Of a DNA stretch of 64,000 nucleotides, positions 1 through 10,918 are shown piece by piece. Source of the stretch: Apium graveolens (lineage: Eukaryota > Streptophyta > Magnoliopsida > Apiales > Apiaceae); contig NC_133656.1 in the NCBI RefSeq assembly GCF_009905375.1, forward strand, positions 239,910,415-239,974,414. The letters are read 5' to 3'. Each line of letters opens with the position of its first letter. The stretch's first letter is position 1. Below the pieces are notes generated by a model. That model was not told the DNA's origin, did no database searches, and saw only the letters and a program-made list of their open reading frames with translations. A program made the position numbers and the translations under genes.

Positions 1-646
1 CGCCTTTTCCAAATGGCTTACATCATCATACTGGTTCATTCGCTGCTCGTGGGCTTGAAGAGAACCTACGAGCTCATCAATAGAAATCGTGGACAAGTCT
101 TTTGATTCTTCGATAGAAGTAACAACATAATCAAATTTTCTTGTTAATGAACGGAGCAACTTTTCTATGACCCGAACATCGTCGAGACTTTCACCATTTC
201 TTTTCATCTCATTTGCCACCGTTTTTAAACGCGTAACAAATTCACCAATATTTTCAGAACTCTTCATCTTCAAATTTTCGAACTCCCCACGTAGTACTTG
301 GAGACGAACCTTTTTGACTTTCTCGACACCCTGGAATGATTTCTGCAGAATCTCCCACGCGTCTTTCGCCGTTTTTGCATTTGAAAATTTTTTCAAAGGT
401 TGATTCGTCAACTCCTTGAATAATTGTATATAACGCCTTTTTATCTTTTTTTCCGGTCTCTTTCAAAATCATCTTCTCAGCATTTGACAGGGCTGCTTCA
501 GCGGCTGCATCTGTGGGCTCGTCATACCCGCTTTCGACAATATCCCAATTATCATAAGAACCGAGTAATACCTTCATTTGAATACTCCAGTTCCCGTAAT
601 TTATACTCGTCAATTTTGGAATATTTGGTTGCACCATCGTCGCCAT
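1..646 (-). pseudogene. Copia gag (UBN2/DUF4219-type), frameshifted
   Basis: The ORF opens with an ATG at 646-644 and reads MVQPNIPKLTSINYGNW, the usual start of plant Copia gag proteins of the UBN2 type, which form the virus-like particle shell. Around 380-395, in an A/T-rich run, the reading frame slips by one base. The original frame closes at 254, while the adjacent frame continues with typical gag residues (the KDAWEIL motif, then DELVGSLQAHEQRM near the window edge). One frameshift therefore separates it from an open gag. The C-terminal zinc knuckle is outside the window. Confidence 0.75.
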
Positions 647-666
647 TTTTCACGAACGGAACCTTA

Positions 667-678
667 GCTCTGATACCA
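667..678 (-). other. Primer binding site, initiator tRNA-Met type
   Basis: Minus-strand text TGGTATCAGAGC lies two bases inside the LTR. It is complementary to the 3' end of plant initiator tRNA-Met and is the standard first-strand primer site in plant Copia elements. It fixes the element orientation and marks the adjacent LTR as the 5' LTR. Confidence 0.9.
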
Positions 679-680
679 CT

Positions 681-1332
681 TGTTGGAAACGTGTATGGGC
701 TTTTACACCTAAACTTTGATAATATTAAAGTACAAATACAATAACACTACACTTTTATTTTGATGAATAATAAAAGTACAACACATAAAGGCTACAACCT
801 TGTTTCTTTTCTTACAACAAAAAGCTTCTGCTTTTTTTTCTTTTGTTTTTCCTCTCTCGGTGTGTGTTGTTGTTTTACTAATACTGGTAGAACTGCTATT
901 TATAGGCTCTAAAATGCTTATGTCATCGCTTACATATGTTGCTATATGTTTTCCCATGCAGCCTACCAAAAACAACTGTCACCTTTCAAGCTGTTCTTAT
1001 TTTTCTGCAGTGCCCACCTTAATTTCAGGAGTTACTATTTCTTTCTTTGACCAAGCCTTCTGGATAACATCTTCTTGAGGTTAATAGCCTACCTTATTTT
1101 TTGGACATGATTTCAAGACCTGTAGCTTGTTATTATTGACCATGAAAAACTGCTGTATTTTCTTCTTTTCTCATGCACAACCATCTTTTATTTCTCCCAT
1201 GTACAGCTGCCATTTTTCTAACTTATAATTTTCAACTGCTTTGTTTTATTCATTTAATATCCTGATGGAGAGTTTGATTTTTAACAAGATGTAGAGAAGT
1301 TGGAATTAAGAAATTCAAATACTTCTCCAACA
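681..1332 (-). repeat. 5' LTR of the left Copia element
   Basis: 652 bp, TG...CA ends. A minus-strand TATAAATA box at about 897-905 is the probable core promoter. The sequence between the box and the PBS is T-rich on the plus strand. Its partner LTR is outside the window, so insertion age cannot be estimated. Confidence 0.85.
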
Positions 1333-1423
1333 GAAGCATCCCCTCTGCTGGGAAGACAAATGCACGTACAAAAGAGTCTAAACTGAGTCGAGTCACATCC
1401 CAAATGATACAAGAAACAAATGT

Positions 1424-2350
1424 TTACTCCTTTAATGAAGTGATCAATCGCATAGGCTTACCAAGTGGACAAGTTTGGTTGTCTGTATAAATGGACTTCA
1501 TTCCTCGAAGCCAAACCATATTTGGTGTGTATGTAAAAAGATTTGACAATTGAAAGGCATCTTCACCGAGAAGACACTTGAACGTTTTTGTTTTGTGATT
1601 ATAGCAGCGGATCTTATGATTTTCAAAGAATACAATCTCCTCACCGTACTTGAAACCTTGTTGCAGGTACTGAAACCGTTCAAATTATTCAAAGGGGCCA
1701 ACCTGATGCGTCTTAATCCAAGCATCACATCCCGTTTCCTCGTCCAAACAATACACATCGAGCTTACCAGTTGCAGATGGTCGATATGCCAACAAAGCAA
1801 GAAGATCTCTCATTCTATATTCACGACTTTGTGCATCAGGGATAAACTCGGGCAACCACTTGAACTTGTTACTCGTAGCATCAAACTTGAGCGCAATCAA
1901 AGATTTAACAAAGTTTTTCTTAACGGATGGATATGTTCCATAGAAACAAGTCGTCCCAAATGTCAAAAGCTTGATCTCATCGTCTGAGTACGTAGAATAT
2001 GTCCAATAAGGACAATCCTTCACATAAGTAGCCGGAACAAATATTGATTTCTCATTTTTCTCCATAAGAAGCTCATGATGAGGAACGGATAGTTGAATCC
2101 ATGAAGTGGAATTAGAGGAGTAAACAGCACAAAAGTCTAACAACGAATAGCAGACTACGACCTTGTAATCATTACTGACAGGATCAAAACCGGCTCCAAT
2201 TAGAGTTGGATAACGACTATAACCAGGTTCTGGTGGCAGATTAAATTCCATAGATTGGCGAATTGCGGGGTTCCATAGAGACACTCTTTTAGGGCAAACA
2301 AGTAGACAGACTAAGCCATTAACGGAACCAATCAAAGAGTAACCATTACA
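1424..2350 (-). pseudogene. F-box protein gene remnant, copy A
   Basis: Matches the C-terminal part of the intact F-box gene at 22443-23954. Three lesions are visible. A deletion at 2350 removes the whole N-terminus and the F-box motif. A CAA codon has become TAA at 1685-1687, after a PFE motif. A short in-frame loss of about seven residues follows EYRM. What remains is the F-box-associated substrate-recognition region only. It begins inside the deletion junction with an adventitious Met. I regard it as non-functional. Confidence 0.88.
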
Positions 2351-2649
2351 CATGTAAAGTCATATACTTTAATAGATCATTAGATCCCAGTGTTAGGATT
2401 ACAGTGGAGCCTCCTGCTTTAACGTTTAAACCTGGGGAGGAAAAGGAGTTTGTCTTGAGTGTGGAAATTCAACCACATGAAGATAAAGGGCTTTACGTCT
2501 CTGCAATGTTGAAGTGGGATCCAGACGAGGATGGTCAATCAGTTTGTAGCCCTATCCATCTATACCATCATAGTATGCTTGACGAGCCTGTATGGTATGA
2601 CAAGCCAGAAATTCAAGTGTCTACACCTGTAGACTTTAACTTTTGCTAG
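2351..2649 (+). pseudogene. Subtilase C-terminal (fn3-like) remnant, copy A
   Basis: Encodes the last roughly 98 residues of the subtilase relic at 24674-26848, from about VTYFNRSLDPS to the TAG at 2647-2649. This is the fibronectin-III-like C-terminal domain of plant subtilases. All upstream exons were removed by the same deletion that beheaded the F-box gene, so the two stumps now abut head-to-head at about 2350. No promoter or start is left. Confidence 0.88.
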
Positions 2650-2920
2650 ACAATTTTTTCCCCGAGGCTTAATCTTTTGTTGTATGAGAATGTATGATAA
2701 GAACAGTTCCCACACATCAAGTCTAGCAAAAAGTTTTTACATATATCTAACTCATGCGTGTTATAGTTACTGTGATGATAACAAAAGGTTCATCTAGGTA
2801 CATATCAGATCTAGCTTCATATTTATAACTATATCTAGAGATGTAGCTACCTAGCTAGATGTTTATAAATTTTAGTTATATTTATAAAAGAAAGTAAGGA
2901 TGATATATATATATATATAT
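2650..2920. other. 3' flank of the subtilase remnant
   Basis: AT-rich non-coding sequence with a short (AT)n run at about 2903-2920. No ORF, RNA gene or transposon end is recognised. It is nearly identical in copy B (26849-27115). Confidence 0.6.
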
Positions 2921-2930
2921 GTAGGTATAC

Positions 2931-4060
2931 TGTTGGAGAAAAATCCGAAACTAACAAAACCGTAACTGCACGTGCGTACGTGAGTACGGGGCAAGTACGG
3001 GTCGAACCACAGAGAATGCGAATCAAGTTTTTAATTTAATAAACTAACAAAAACAATTAACTATCACTCAAAAATATCACTTTTAATAGATCTAAGGAAC
3101 GGATTTTACATATATATAGGTATACTGTTGGAAAAAATCCGAAACTAACAAAACCGTAACTGCACTGACGTAGTGAGTACAGGGCAAGTACGGGTCGAAC
3201 CACAGAGAACGAGAATCAAATTTTTAATTTAATAAACTAACAAAAACAATTAACTATCACTCAACAATATCACCTTTAATAGATCTAAAGAACGGATTTT
3301 ATTGGTTAAACACGAATATCTTATCATAAACATATATTTTTAATAACAAATAAATTCACAAGTATTTAGAGTAAAGACATCCAATGACTCCAAATCAAGT
3401 TTCATTCAAAATCTTAAAAGTATTTCACATTTATTTTACCAATTAAATCAGTTCTCAAAATCATATGGATCTTAACTATACGAACTCCCAACTCTATTTG
3501 TGTGGCTCGCATGAAAATACTCACATATATGCATGATATTGAAGATAATCAATAAAACAAACATATAACAATTAAAGCGCATACCATGATATCGATCGGG
3601 TCTCTTTTGCCAATACATCCACCCCTTAGAGAGAGCTTAGTTGCACATCATCGAGACCATCATGGTATAAGAAAATAAAGAACTCATACCTAGAATTAAG
3701 ACGAACTTGAAGTTTTTTATTAATAATAAAATCTTGGATACAGGGGAGAAAAATGAAAGAGATACAAAAGAGAGAAGTAAGAGATGTGTTTTTACAATGA
3801 GGCTAGGGGGTCTATTTATATTAAAAACCTACACATAAGCATTAATTACAAAGATCTCCTTATTGATTTACAACGATCCTTCGTGATCACGTGCTTACTC
3901 AGATTTCCCTCTTTAAAAAATTTCTCGCTTGATTTACCCCGATCTTGCTGACTCGTGATGACATATAACAATATTGCGACTTGTGCTCCAGTTATTTCTA
4001 TTTAATGGAAAATCCCGAAAAATCTTCTTAATAACTTGTGGTCCAGTAATTTCTTAATAA
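2931..4060 (-). repeat. Probable solo LTR of Gypsy type with doubled terminal segment, copy A
   Basis: Starts TGTTGGAGAAAAATCCGAAAC and carries a segment with GGGTCGAACCACAGAGAA, the layout seen at the edge of Athila-like LTRs. A minus-strand TATAAATA box lies at 3812-3820. The first 195 bp (from 2931) are repeated in tandem from 3126. No PBS, polypurine tract or ORF is adjacent, so this looks like a solo LTR. I could not find a clean right end or target duplication, and the right coordinate is approximate. Confidence 0.45.
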
Positions 4061-4441
4061 TCTTTTTTATAAGGATGGGAATGTGGGAGACTGCGAGTGA
4101 GTAAGATGAAGAAGTTTCTTTGAATAAGTATTCTTCATAAGAACATTGTATGCATGTACTGAATTTTAAGATGCATAGTAATATTAGAGCAAGTCCAATG
4201 CTAGATGCAACATTACTATAATTATTGCTATAATATAATATCAAAAAGTGCATTTTGGTTCTAAAATAAAACTTGCTCTACGATGCTAGTTGCATAAGTA
4301 GTTTCAAATTTAACTAACTCTCTTTATTTTTACCTAATTCTTTTAACTTTATTGAATGTTCTCAACAAACTTTCACCATCTCATTTAAACAAGTTTCACC
4401 AATTTTATTTTATGTCCAAATTTTGTTTTCAAACTACTACA

Positions 4442-4903
4442 ATGAGCAACTTAAAAAAAAGAATTCAGGGAGGAGATTTCAGTGAAAACTCCTCTGATGA
4501 AGAAGGATACTCCATTTTGCAAGCACTAGTAGTGACCAACTATCAAAATATGCAAACAAGACAAAATCAGGGAGGTCATACTGGTTCCGTTCGTGGTCGA
4601 TCTTATATTCGCCGTGACAGAATTGCTGCCAAAGAAGGAATCCATTCTGACTATTTTTCAATGCAACCACTTTTCAATGATCAAATCGTTCGCCAACATT
4701 TTCGGATGTCAAGTCCTTTGTTTAAGAGAATTTTATGTCAATTGCAGCGACATGACAATTATTTCAAGACTAAATTTGATGTTGTTGGTGCTGATAGTTT
4801 GACCGGTATCCAAAATATGACAGCATCATTACGAATGCTCGCATATGGAACGTCAGCTGACAGTGTTTTTAAACATCCCCGAAATTTGTTGCAGCACTTT
4901 TGA
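4442..4903 (+). pseudogene. Harbinger transposase N-terminal fragment, copy A
   Basis: The frame is open from 4352, but the likely start is the ATG at 4442 (MSNLKKRIQGG). It contains the conserved plant Harbinger stretch RRDRIAAKEGIHSDYF, then FRMSSPLFKRIL and ASLRMLAYGTSAD. This is the region before the DDE nuclease core. The ORF ends at 4903, just after that block, so all catalytic residues are missing. Function in the intact family: transposition together with a Myb-like ORF1 partner. Confidence 0.8.
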
Positions 4904-5043
4904 ATTATTTGCCAACGAGATTTCATGCTTGCCTCCGATCGTTGGCTATCATTTATTTTTTCCTTATATTCTTGTAGCACTCGAGCCCAAAACTGACTTC
5001 GAGGCTGAGAATTACCGATTATTGGATCTTCAGTGACACTCAA
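4759..5043 (-). pseudogene. Harbinger ORF1 (Myb/trihelix-like) fragment, copy A
   Basis: Minus-strand reading MSVTEDPIIGNSQ, then FWARVLQEYKE and MKSRWQIIQKCCNKFRGC, matches the DNA-binding ORF1 protein of plant Harbinger elements (SANT/Myb-like, often annotated glutathione S-transferase T3-like). It is truncated at its C-terminal side by the internal deletion and overlaps the end of the transposase fragment tail-to-tail. Confidence 0.7.
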
Positions 5044-5508
5044 GTAAGCTCGACAAATAGCTTCATCTTGCTCGGGAGTGAAAAGATTTTCCTCTTATTG
5101 ATAACATATCTCTTAAGCAGCTTTTGAAAAAAAAAATTGAGCTAAACACAATGCAGATGGTTGAAGCAAGTTCGTGTGTTAATTATAGAAAGTCACAGTG
5201 CTCAAATATTGCACAGTTGAGCTAGTTGTTGGAACATAAATATAAGGTCATTATTATTTTTTGAGAAAAAAAATTTACAGCTAGTTGAAAGTTTGCAGCA
5301 GGTAGATTTTCATTTCCCTCCAATTCTAGTCAAATGATGATGTGGTATGGATGCATATATGCATCCTTGGTTTCAGATATAGAACCAAGAATGCATATAT
5401 GCAAATTTTCATCTAAGTATAGCACTCCATTGAAGTTGAGTTTTTTTGCATTTAATGTTATAATATAGCAATAGCACCAAAAATAGCATTGAATTGGACT
5501 TGCTCTTA

Positions 5509-6416
5509 GGCATAACTATCCTGGTAAAAACTTTTTGAAGAGAAGACCAGAATTTATATATGAAAAATTATTGGTTTATGAATGCAAATTTTGGAAAGCA
5601 ACTTTTTAAGTTCTGTTACACCTCCCTTGGAATTTAGATAGTCTTTTGCAACATTAGCATACACATTTATATATACAATGTCACCCGAAACTCCCTTTTG
5701 CATTATTATTGGTTGCTCATTCTCCATAATTTTTTTGATTTCTCATTTAAAAAGCTTTTCTGGAGAATTTTCGTGTACCCTTTTTTTTGCTAAATCAATT
5801 GTCGTGTACCTTGTAATTTGTAGACTATGGTTTCGAAAGCTTTTATCATTTTTCTTCTGGCTAAATAGGTTGCCTTTAGCATCACCATTCACCTCAGTCT
5901 TTTGGTATACTTGTTGGCAATATTTATCAAGAACAATAGCGGTTGCAATTAGGTCAACTTTGAGGTGCTAGCTGAAAACTCTTGTTGCTGTTTATTGCAC
6001 CATTTCTATGGCGGCATAACCTCTTGTGTCTAACGTGATCCAGTGTCTTGCATAGATGTATTGTACTCCATCCGTTTATCTGTTTGTTGACTTTTTAGGG
6101 TCAAATTGATCCAATCTTAATGAAAATTTTCCATAGTAGTAAGTTTTATCACAAAAAATTAAACAAAACAAATAAATTAGGACGAAGGAAATAATAAAGA
6201 TACCATTTGACTGGCCTACTCAAATTCTGCAACTTCACGCTTTTCTTTAGATGGAGTTATCAAGTCATTGTATAATCAGATATATTGTTATAGCACCTTG
6301 CATAGTATAAATCGAACAGAGAGCACCCATTACATTTTTGTTGGATTGTTTTGCTAAATTATTTTTCCGGCATTAATAAGCGAAATTCTGTTTAAGTGGT
6401 ACACAAATATTAAATT
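5509..6416. other. Non-coding stretch, copy A
   Basis: AT-rich, with no convincing ORF. It holds the intact (empty) target site CAATA at 5934-5938 where the Copia element sits in copy B. Copy B lacks the equivalent of about 5249-5666, including the right end of the Harbinger element. Confidence 0.6.
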
Positions 6417-6620
6417 TGGCTCGCAAGTGTTGAGTCAGTTGGTTAAGTATCTAGTCGCTTAAATGCGATTTATCTTGTTCACGTGGTTTGCAGGCAAGGT
6501 CGTGGGAGGTAGCAGGTGCGGGTTCTCTATGATAAGAAAATGTATTAAACCCACCAACTTTGATTTCACTTACCCAGTGCGCACCCGAAGGATAGCGACG
6601 GTTCTCTACAATAAAAAAGT
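6417..6620 (+). repeat. tRNA-derived SINE, copy A
   Basis: Begins GGCTCGCAA and contains a polymerase III A-box-like TGAGTCAGTTGG followed by TTAAG. It carries GCGGGTTCTC (B-box-like) and the block GTGCGCACCCGAAGGATAGCG common in plant SINEs, and ends in a short A-rich tail. Copy B (37749-37955) is nearly identical. Length and layout fit a SINE better than a tRNA gene, because no cloverleaf with acceptor stem can be formed. Confidence 0.5.
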
Positions 6621-7321
6621 ATTAAATTTAGTACCACCAACTTTGATTTAACTTATTCTCTATCTTATAATTCCACTTCTGTATTTTTTTAAATTCTACT
6701 AAAACTTTTGGTTACACCCTTTATTTTATTACTGTATGTGTATCTTAATTATATTTTTATATATCTTAAGATTCTATTAAGTTTGGTTTTATTTTTGTCA
6801 TTTTATACTTCTACATTTCTTCTGCTAAGTTTAATTTTATTTTTGTTTCCTTATACTTCTACATGTCTTATGACTCTATTAAGTTTGGTTGATTTTTCTT
6901 TCAGCCTTTTGGCTTTAACCGTAGTGTTCTTAATTTTTTTATGTATTTCTAATTCAATATATTATACGTTTTTGGTTTCATCAACTTTTAATTTCACTCC
7001 TTAAATTTCATTATAACTCTAAATGTATAATCTTTATTTTTCTTTTACTTCTATATGACTTATAATATTATAGTAGCCAATAACTCGTGCGATTCACGAT
7101 TGTTTTAAATAACTGTAATTATATTTTATAATTTAAATATTCTATTAATTATTTTATTTTAATAATTTTAACATAATCAATATGGGGAATCATCTTTAAT
7201 TCAATTTTAACCTTGGTTTAGCCTTCAATTGTACCCATTATTTTGTTATACCTAAAACACATTATATCGACAAAATCCACGTAATTATATTAAAATTTTA
7301 TTATCATTTATTAATGTTCAG

Positions 7322-7325
<4 letters not shown>

Positions 7326-7362
<37 letters not shown>

Positions 7363-7391
7363 CCATAATATATATATATATATATATATTA
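7326..7391. repeat. (TA)n tract pair, copy A
   Basis: Two (AT)n runs flank TAAACCATAA. They are longer in copy A than in copy B (about 38660-38705), so this is an active microsatellite. Confidence 0.8.
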
Positions 7392-8109
7392 GCTGGTCTA
7401 ATTATTTTTTAATTTATTATTTTATCTTGGATTACTTTATAAATTTATTTTAGCTCGGGTGATAGTATATTATTTTTTGTTTATCCGACGATATCTTACG
7501 AATTAACGAATAGTGTCCAGTTTCATTTTAATAAAATAATATTATCTCTAATTTCGTTTTTATAAAATAATATGGATATTGTAGCATAGAAGAAAACCTT
7601 TAATTATATAAGACATTTATATCAACTAAATTCAAATAATTATATTTAATTTGTCTTTTTTATATTTTAATTCGGGTTGAATATTATTTAAGTTTAGCCT
7701 GGATAAGTAATATATATTATTTGTTTTAACTCGATGTCATTATATCAACCAACGAATTAGTAGTATTTAGTTTCAGTCTAGATTGAGTACTATAACTATA
7801 TATTTTTTTAAACAACACCGAGTAATATTTATTATTGTGTTTTAACCCAATATAACAAATCAACTAACTATATTTAGTTTTTTTATTTTTATTTTTAACC
7901 AGGATTAGTAGTATAATGTTGTTTAAACATGTATGAATAGTGTATACTATTTTCTTATATCACGGGTGGTCATTCTATCAACCAATTATTCTAATTCTAA
8001 TCTTGTTTTAGATCAGTTCGATAGGATAACTTTTTAGGCCCGGGTGATTAATACATATTTTTTTTCTAGCAAGAGATCATTATACATATTTAATTATTTT
8101 GTTTTTAAA

Positions 8110-8530
8110 CCAAATTTCATTTCATTTAGTTTATATGTGGGAGGAACAAGAATATTTTTAATAAATAAATATATTTTAAAATATACGAATAACTTAATTC
8201 TTGCTTATATATGATTCGTAGAATAAATTTGAGAATTTTGATACTTTTTAAAGATTTTATGATCCGTTTGAAATTTAAATCAAGTATTGTTTTTTTATTT
8301 TATTGATAAATATAATTAAAAAAATGAATTATTTACTTAAAAGTCATATTTAAATGTTTCATATATATATATAAAAGAAACTAGCAAATATATGGGTATT
8401 AATTATATTTTGTGGAATATGTGATGTAATGACTAGTAAAAGTAGCAAATATATTTGGGTGTTTGTTATTTTGCGTAATTATATGTTGAGTTGAATGTTA
8501 TGTAATTAACTGGAAATTGATAGGATAAGA
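8110..8530 (-). repeat. 420-bp AT-rich dispersed repeat (first of four)
   Basis: Sequence from ATTTCATTTCATTTAG to GATAAGA recurs at 20216-20635, 39428-39850 and 59250-59668. Two sites are inherited per duplicated unit, so it was present twice before the duplication. It shows no coding potential and may be the shared inner part of related Helitrons. Confidence 0.7.
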
Positions 8531-8688
8531 ATTAAGTTGTTTCTTAATTTGGGTTGGTTTGTTATTGGATTATGGGTATTACCCAATTGGGTTTTCAATT
8601 AGGGTTTATAGCCAAATTGGGTCTTGGGAGAAAGAATGGTGAAAAATTGGGTTTTCAAATTAGGGTTTATAAGTTCTACTATTACTGT

Positions 8689-8713
8689 ATTATTATTATT
8701 ATTATTATTATTG
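8689..8713. repeat. (ATT)n microsatellite, copy A
   Basis: About eight perfect ATT units. The same locus is present at 40008-40031 in copy B. Confidence 0.9.
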
Positions 8714-9879
8714 TGTTCTGAGAATTATTTCATATACAGAGGTTCAGAAAGCATATTTTTATTTTAAAAAATAAAAAAAACTGGTTGAAATACCCATTTT
8801 GAGAACGGATATTCGGACATATACCCAATCTGAGAAAGCATATTTCGTCGATATTTTTTGTTGTATTTCTCAAATTTGGTATTTTGGTCACCAATTTTAA
8901 AAAATGTCGTATTTTTGGCCATCGTCCCCTTAAATCATCTAATTTTCAAAATAATAAAACTAAGATCAACTTTTGATTGCCAAAACAAATTGATTTTCGT
9001 TAAGCCTAATTTTTTTTGCAGAAATTGGTTTTGCCAAAATCTTTTGCATTTAAGTTTTAAACACGCATTAAAAGACCTTGGCATTCTCTATTATAGCCTC
9101 TTAAAAACTTTAGCCATAACACAAAATAAACTTTTTTTAGAACAAGAAGTACTGAATAAGAAAAATGTTGACAGATTGACAGTGTCTTGAACAATATATC
9201 AGCTGCTCATCAATGCATGCAGAAACTGGCATGTCTTAGCTTTGTGCATCAAGCTGCAGGAAGAATTGAGAGTAAAAAACTTGCGCATGCAGATCTTGAA
9301 ATCCTTGCAGTTGCAGCTTAATAATTGATAGAGAACTTCTTCATCTTGGTTATGATCAGTCTGAATGTGGGATAACAATTTGAAAACCAGGGCACTCTTA
9401 TTACACTACTTCGTAATACTCAACCTAATTCTATATGATTGTGTAGTTTAAGATGATTGAATAAAGCACACACAATTCACCCGAGACTTTATGATTAAGT
9501 TGGAACATGAGTTTCATAGTAAATAAGAAGAATGCATAGAGAATGGAAGTAATTTCTCGAGTGATTCAAGATTCAAGATTCAAACATCCAGAAGCAGCAC
9601 TCACAATTAGGTCAGTTATTTCAACTACATTAATTCTGATAAAAAATGGCCTCAAATAGAAAAAAAAATAAAGGTTTGCATTTATAACATTTGAAGTCAC
9701 CTGTTCAATATAAGGATAATAAGTAAAGAAAATCAACAGATAAATCAAGTAAGAATAGAAGCCGAAAGACTTTCCTCTGAGAGAAAGCTCATTGTGTTTG
9801 GAAATACCAAGTGCTCAAACATTCATCACTTGGACAAGAGTAAAACCAGATTTGAAGTATCATAGGCCTTATGAATTAT
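8714..9879. other. Non-coding stretch before the X-exon cluster, copy A
   Basis: A 110-codon open frame at 8858-9190 is conserved in copy B only because the DNA was recently duplicated. Its composition is typical of AT-rich junk and no domain is visible. The part from about 9400 resembles 10200-10390 and 21080-21420 and belongs to the local X repeat family. Confidence 0.5.
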
Positions 9880-10012
9880 GAGATGTCAGAGTTTTGGTTT
9901 TCCTCCCATACTGCTACATTTGATTGTTTTTGCATAGGTTCCAGAATGCCTTGAGCTTGCAAATACATATGACTCACATCAGGGTTTCCATTGCCATTTT
10001 CTTTTGAGGTGC
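9880..10012 (-). pseudogene. X-exon fragment 1, copy A
   Basis: The minus-strand reading contains KENGNGNPDVSHMYLQAQG, then QKQSNVAVWEENQNSDIS. This clearly parallels GNGNLDVGLMYMQAQGIPE...NAAAGEENLNSDIS in the neighbouring exon at 10473-10918. I do not recognise the parent protein. It is too short to be a gene and is best read as a relic of a local exon duplication. Confidence 0.5.
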
Positions 10013-10472
10013 TTGAAAATATAAAGATTCAACTGTATGCTAAGATTGCTAGCCCACACTTGTCAATGTGCTATCAACACTTTGTTACAGTGTTCTTCTA
10101 CATTTTGTCTTCTATAGTACCTGGCCTTTGTGTTTTCTCTACAACAGAAATCACATAATTTCTTAATGACACAAATAAGATGCGAAATTGTTTGATCATA
10201 AGTAGACCCCCAACTACAATGCTCATTGTGTAGTTTAAGACGATTGAACAAAGCACGCAGAATTCATCCGAGACCTTATCAAGTTGGAATATGATTTTTA
10301 TATTAAACAAGAAAAAAGCATAGTTAATTGAAGTGATTTGTCAAGTGATTCAAGATATCAACATCGGAAGCAGCACTCACAATTAGGTATAAATATTTCA
10401 ACCACAATAATTCAAAAAAAATTGGACTACCAGATGGATAAACTTGACCAAATTATTACCTCCAGCAGAATC

Positions 10473-10918
10473 CTATGATGGCAGAAAATCTGATTTAGAT
10501 GCATCTGCAAGAGCAAATGGACTACCAGAATGGAAACAGGAGAAACCCTTATCGGCAGCCAGTGAGATGTCGGAGTTTAGGTTTTCCTCACCTGCTGCTG
10601 CATTTGGTTGTTTTTGCACAGGGTCCTGTTTCTCTGGAATTCCTTGAGCTTGCATATACATAAGACCAACATCAAGGTTTCCGTTGCCATTAATATCTTT
10701 TGATACTTTTTCTGGGGTGTGAATTCTTTGCCCTTCTAACAAGCAGCTTCTGAAAGGCTCACCTCCATTTGCTATTTGCTTGTCATCCATCACAACTTCT
10801 TCACATTCACGAACACCAGTCTGTAGGCGTAGTGGGGCATCTGTACCGTCTGCATATTCTGAACTCTGACATGTTTCTTTATTAAGATGGAATCTATTGT
10901 GGCCATTATTTCCCGTTC
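10473..10918 (-). pseudogene. X exon 2 (unknown protein, C-terminal exon), copy A
   Basis: An open reading of about 148 codons runs from a good splice acceptor (TTATTGTAG ending at 10919) to a stop at 10473. The reading starts TGNNGHNRFHLNKETCQSS, passes RECEEVVMDDKQIANGGEPF and is rich in Asn, Gln and Ser, so it looks disordered. No known domain. Related exons lie at 9880-10012 and at 45768-46250. Copy B has lost the second half (see 42109-42284). It may be the last exon of a gene whose earlier exons are among the relics to its right. Confidence 0.45.

Larger units (their letters stand above)
1..1332 (-). mobile_element. Copia LTR retrotransposon, 5' part (cut by window start)
   Basis: Reading on the minus strand the order is a 652-bp LTR (1332 to 681), a two-base spacer, a plant-type initiator-tRNA-Met primer binding site (678 to 667) and a gag ORF starting at 646. 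Protease and pol lie beyond the window. The LTR ends are TGTTGGA and TCCAACA as plus-strand text, a proper inverted terminal pair. The five bases to its right (GAAGC, 1333-1337) would be the target duplication, but the partner is outside the window. Copy B of the tandem duplication has no counterpart. Recognisable homology between the duplicated copies begins only about 20 bp to the right of this LTR. Confidence 0.85.
4187..5505 (+). mobile_element. PIF/Harbinger deletion derivative, copy A (1319 bp)
   Basis: Terminal inverted repeats start GAGCAAGTCCAAT at 4187 and end ATTGGACTTGCTC at 5505. Both sides have the 3-bp target duplication TTA (4184-4186 and 5506-5508) characteristic of PIF/Harbinger. 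Inside are an N-terminal transposase fragment on the plus strand and a Myb/trihelix-like ORF1 fragment on the minus strand, facing each other. An internal deletion has removed the transposase catalytic domain, so the element is non-autonomous. Confidence 0.85.
7073..8530 (-). mobile_element. Helitron-like element, minus orientation, copy A
   Basis: On the minus strand the left end reads as a hairpin with arms TCGTG and CACGA (7085-7099), then GTTATTGG, then CTAC where copy B has CTAG. A hairpin about ten bases before CTAG, followed by T, is the Helitron 3' signature. The body is very AT-rich, without helicase coding. The 5' end is not determined, and the right coordinate is simply where homology with a second repeat (20216-20635) stops. 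Confidence 0.4.

Noticed and set aside
6417..6500. Nuclear tRNA gene
   Set aside because: A-box-like and B-box-like text exists but no acceptor or anticodon stems; fits a SINE head.
8858..9190. 110-codon ORF conserved in both copies (also 40177-40509)
   Set aside because: Conservation is fully explained by recent duplication; no domain, no splice context, AT-driven composition.
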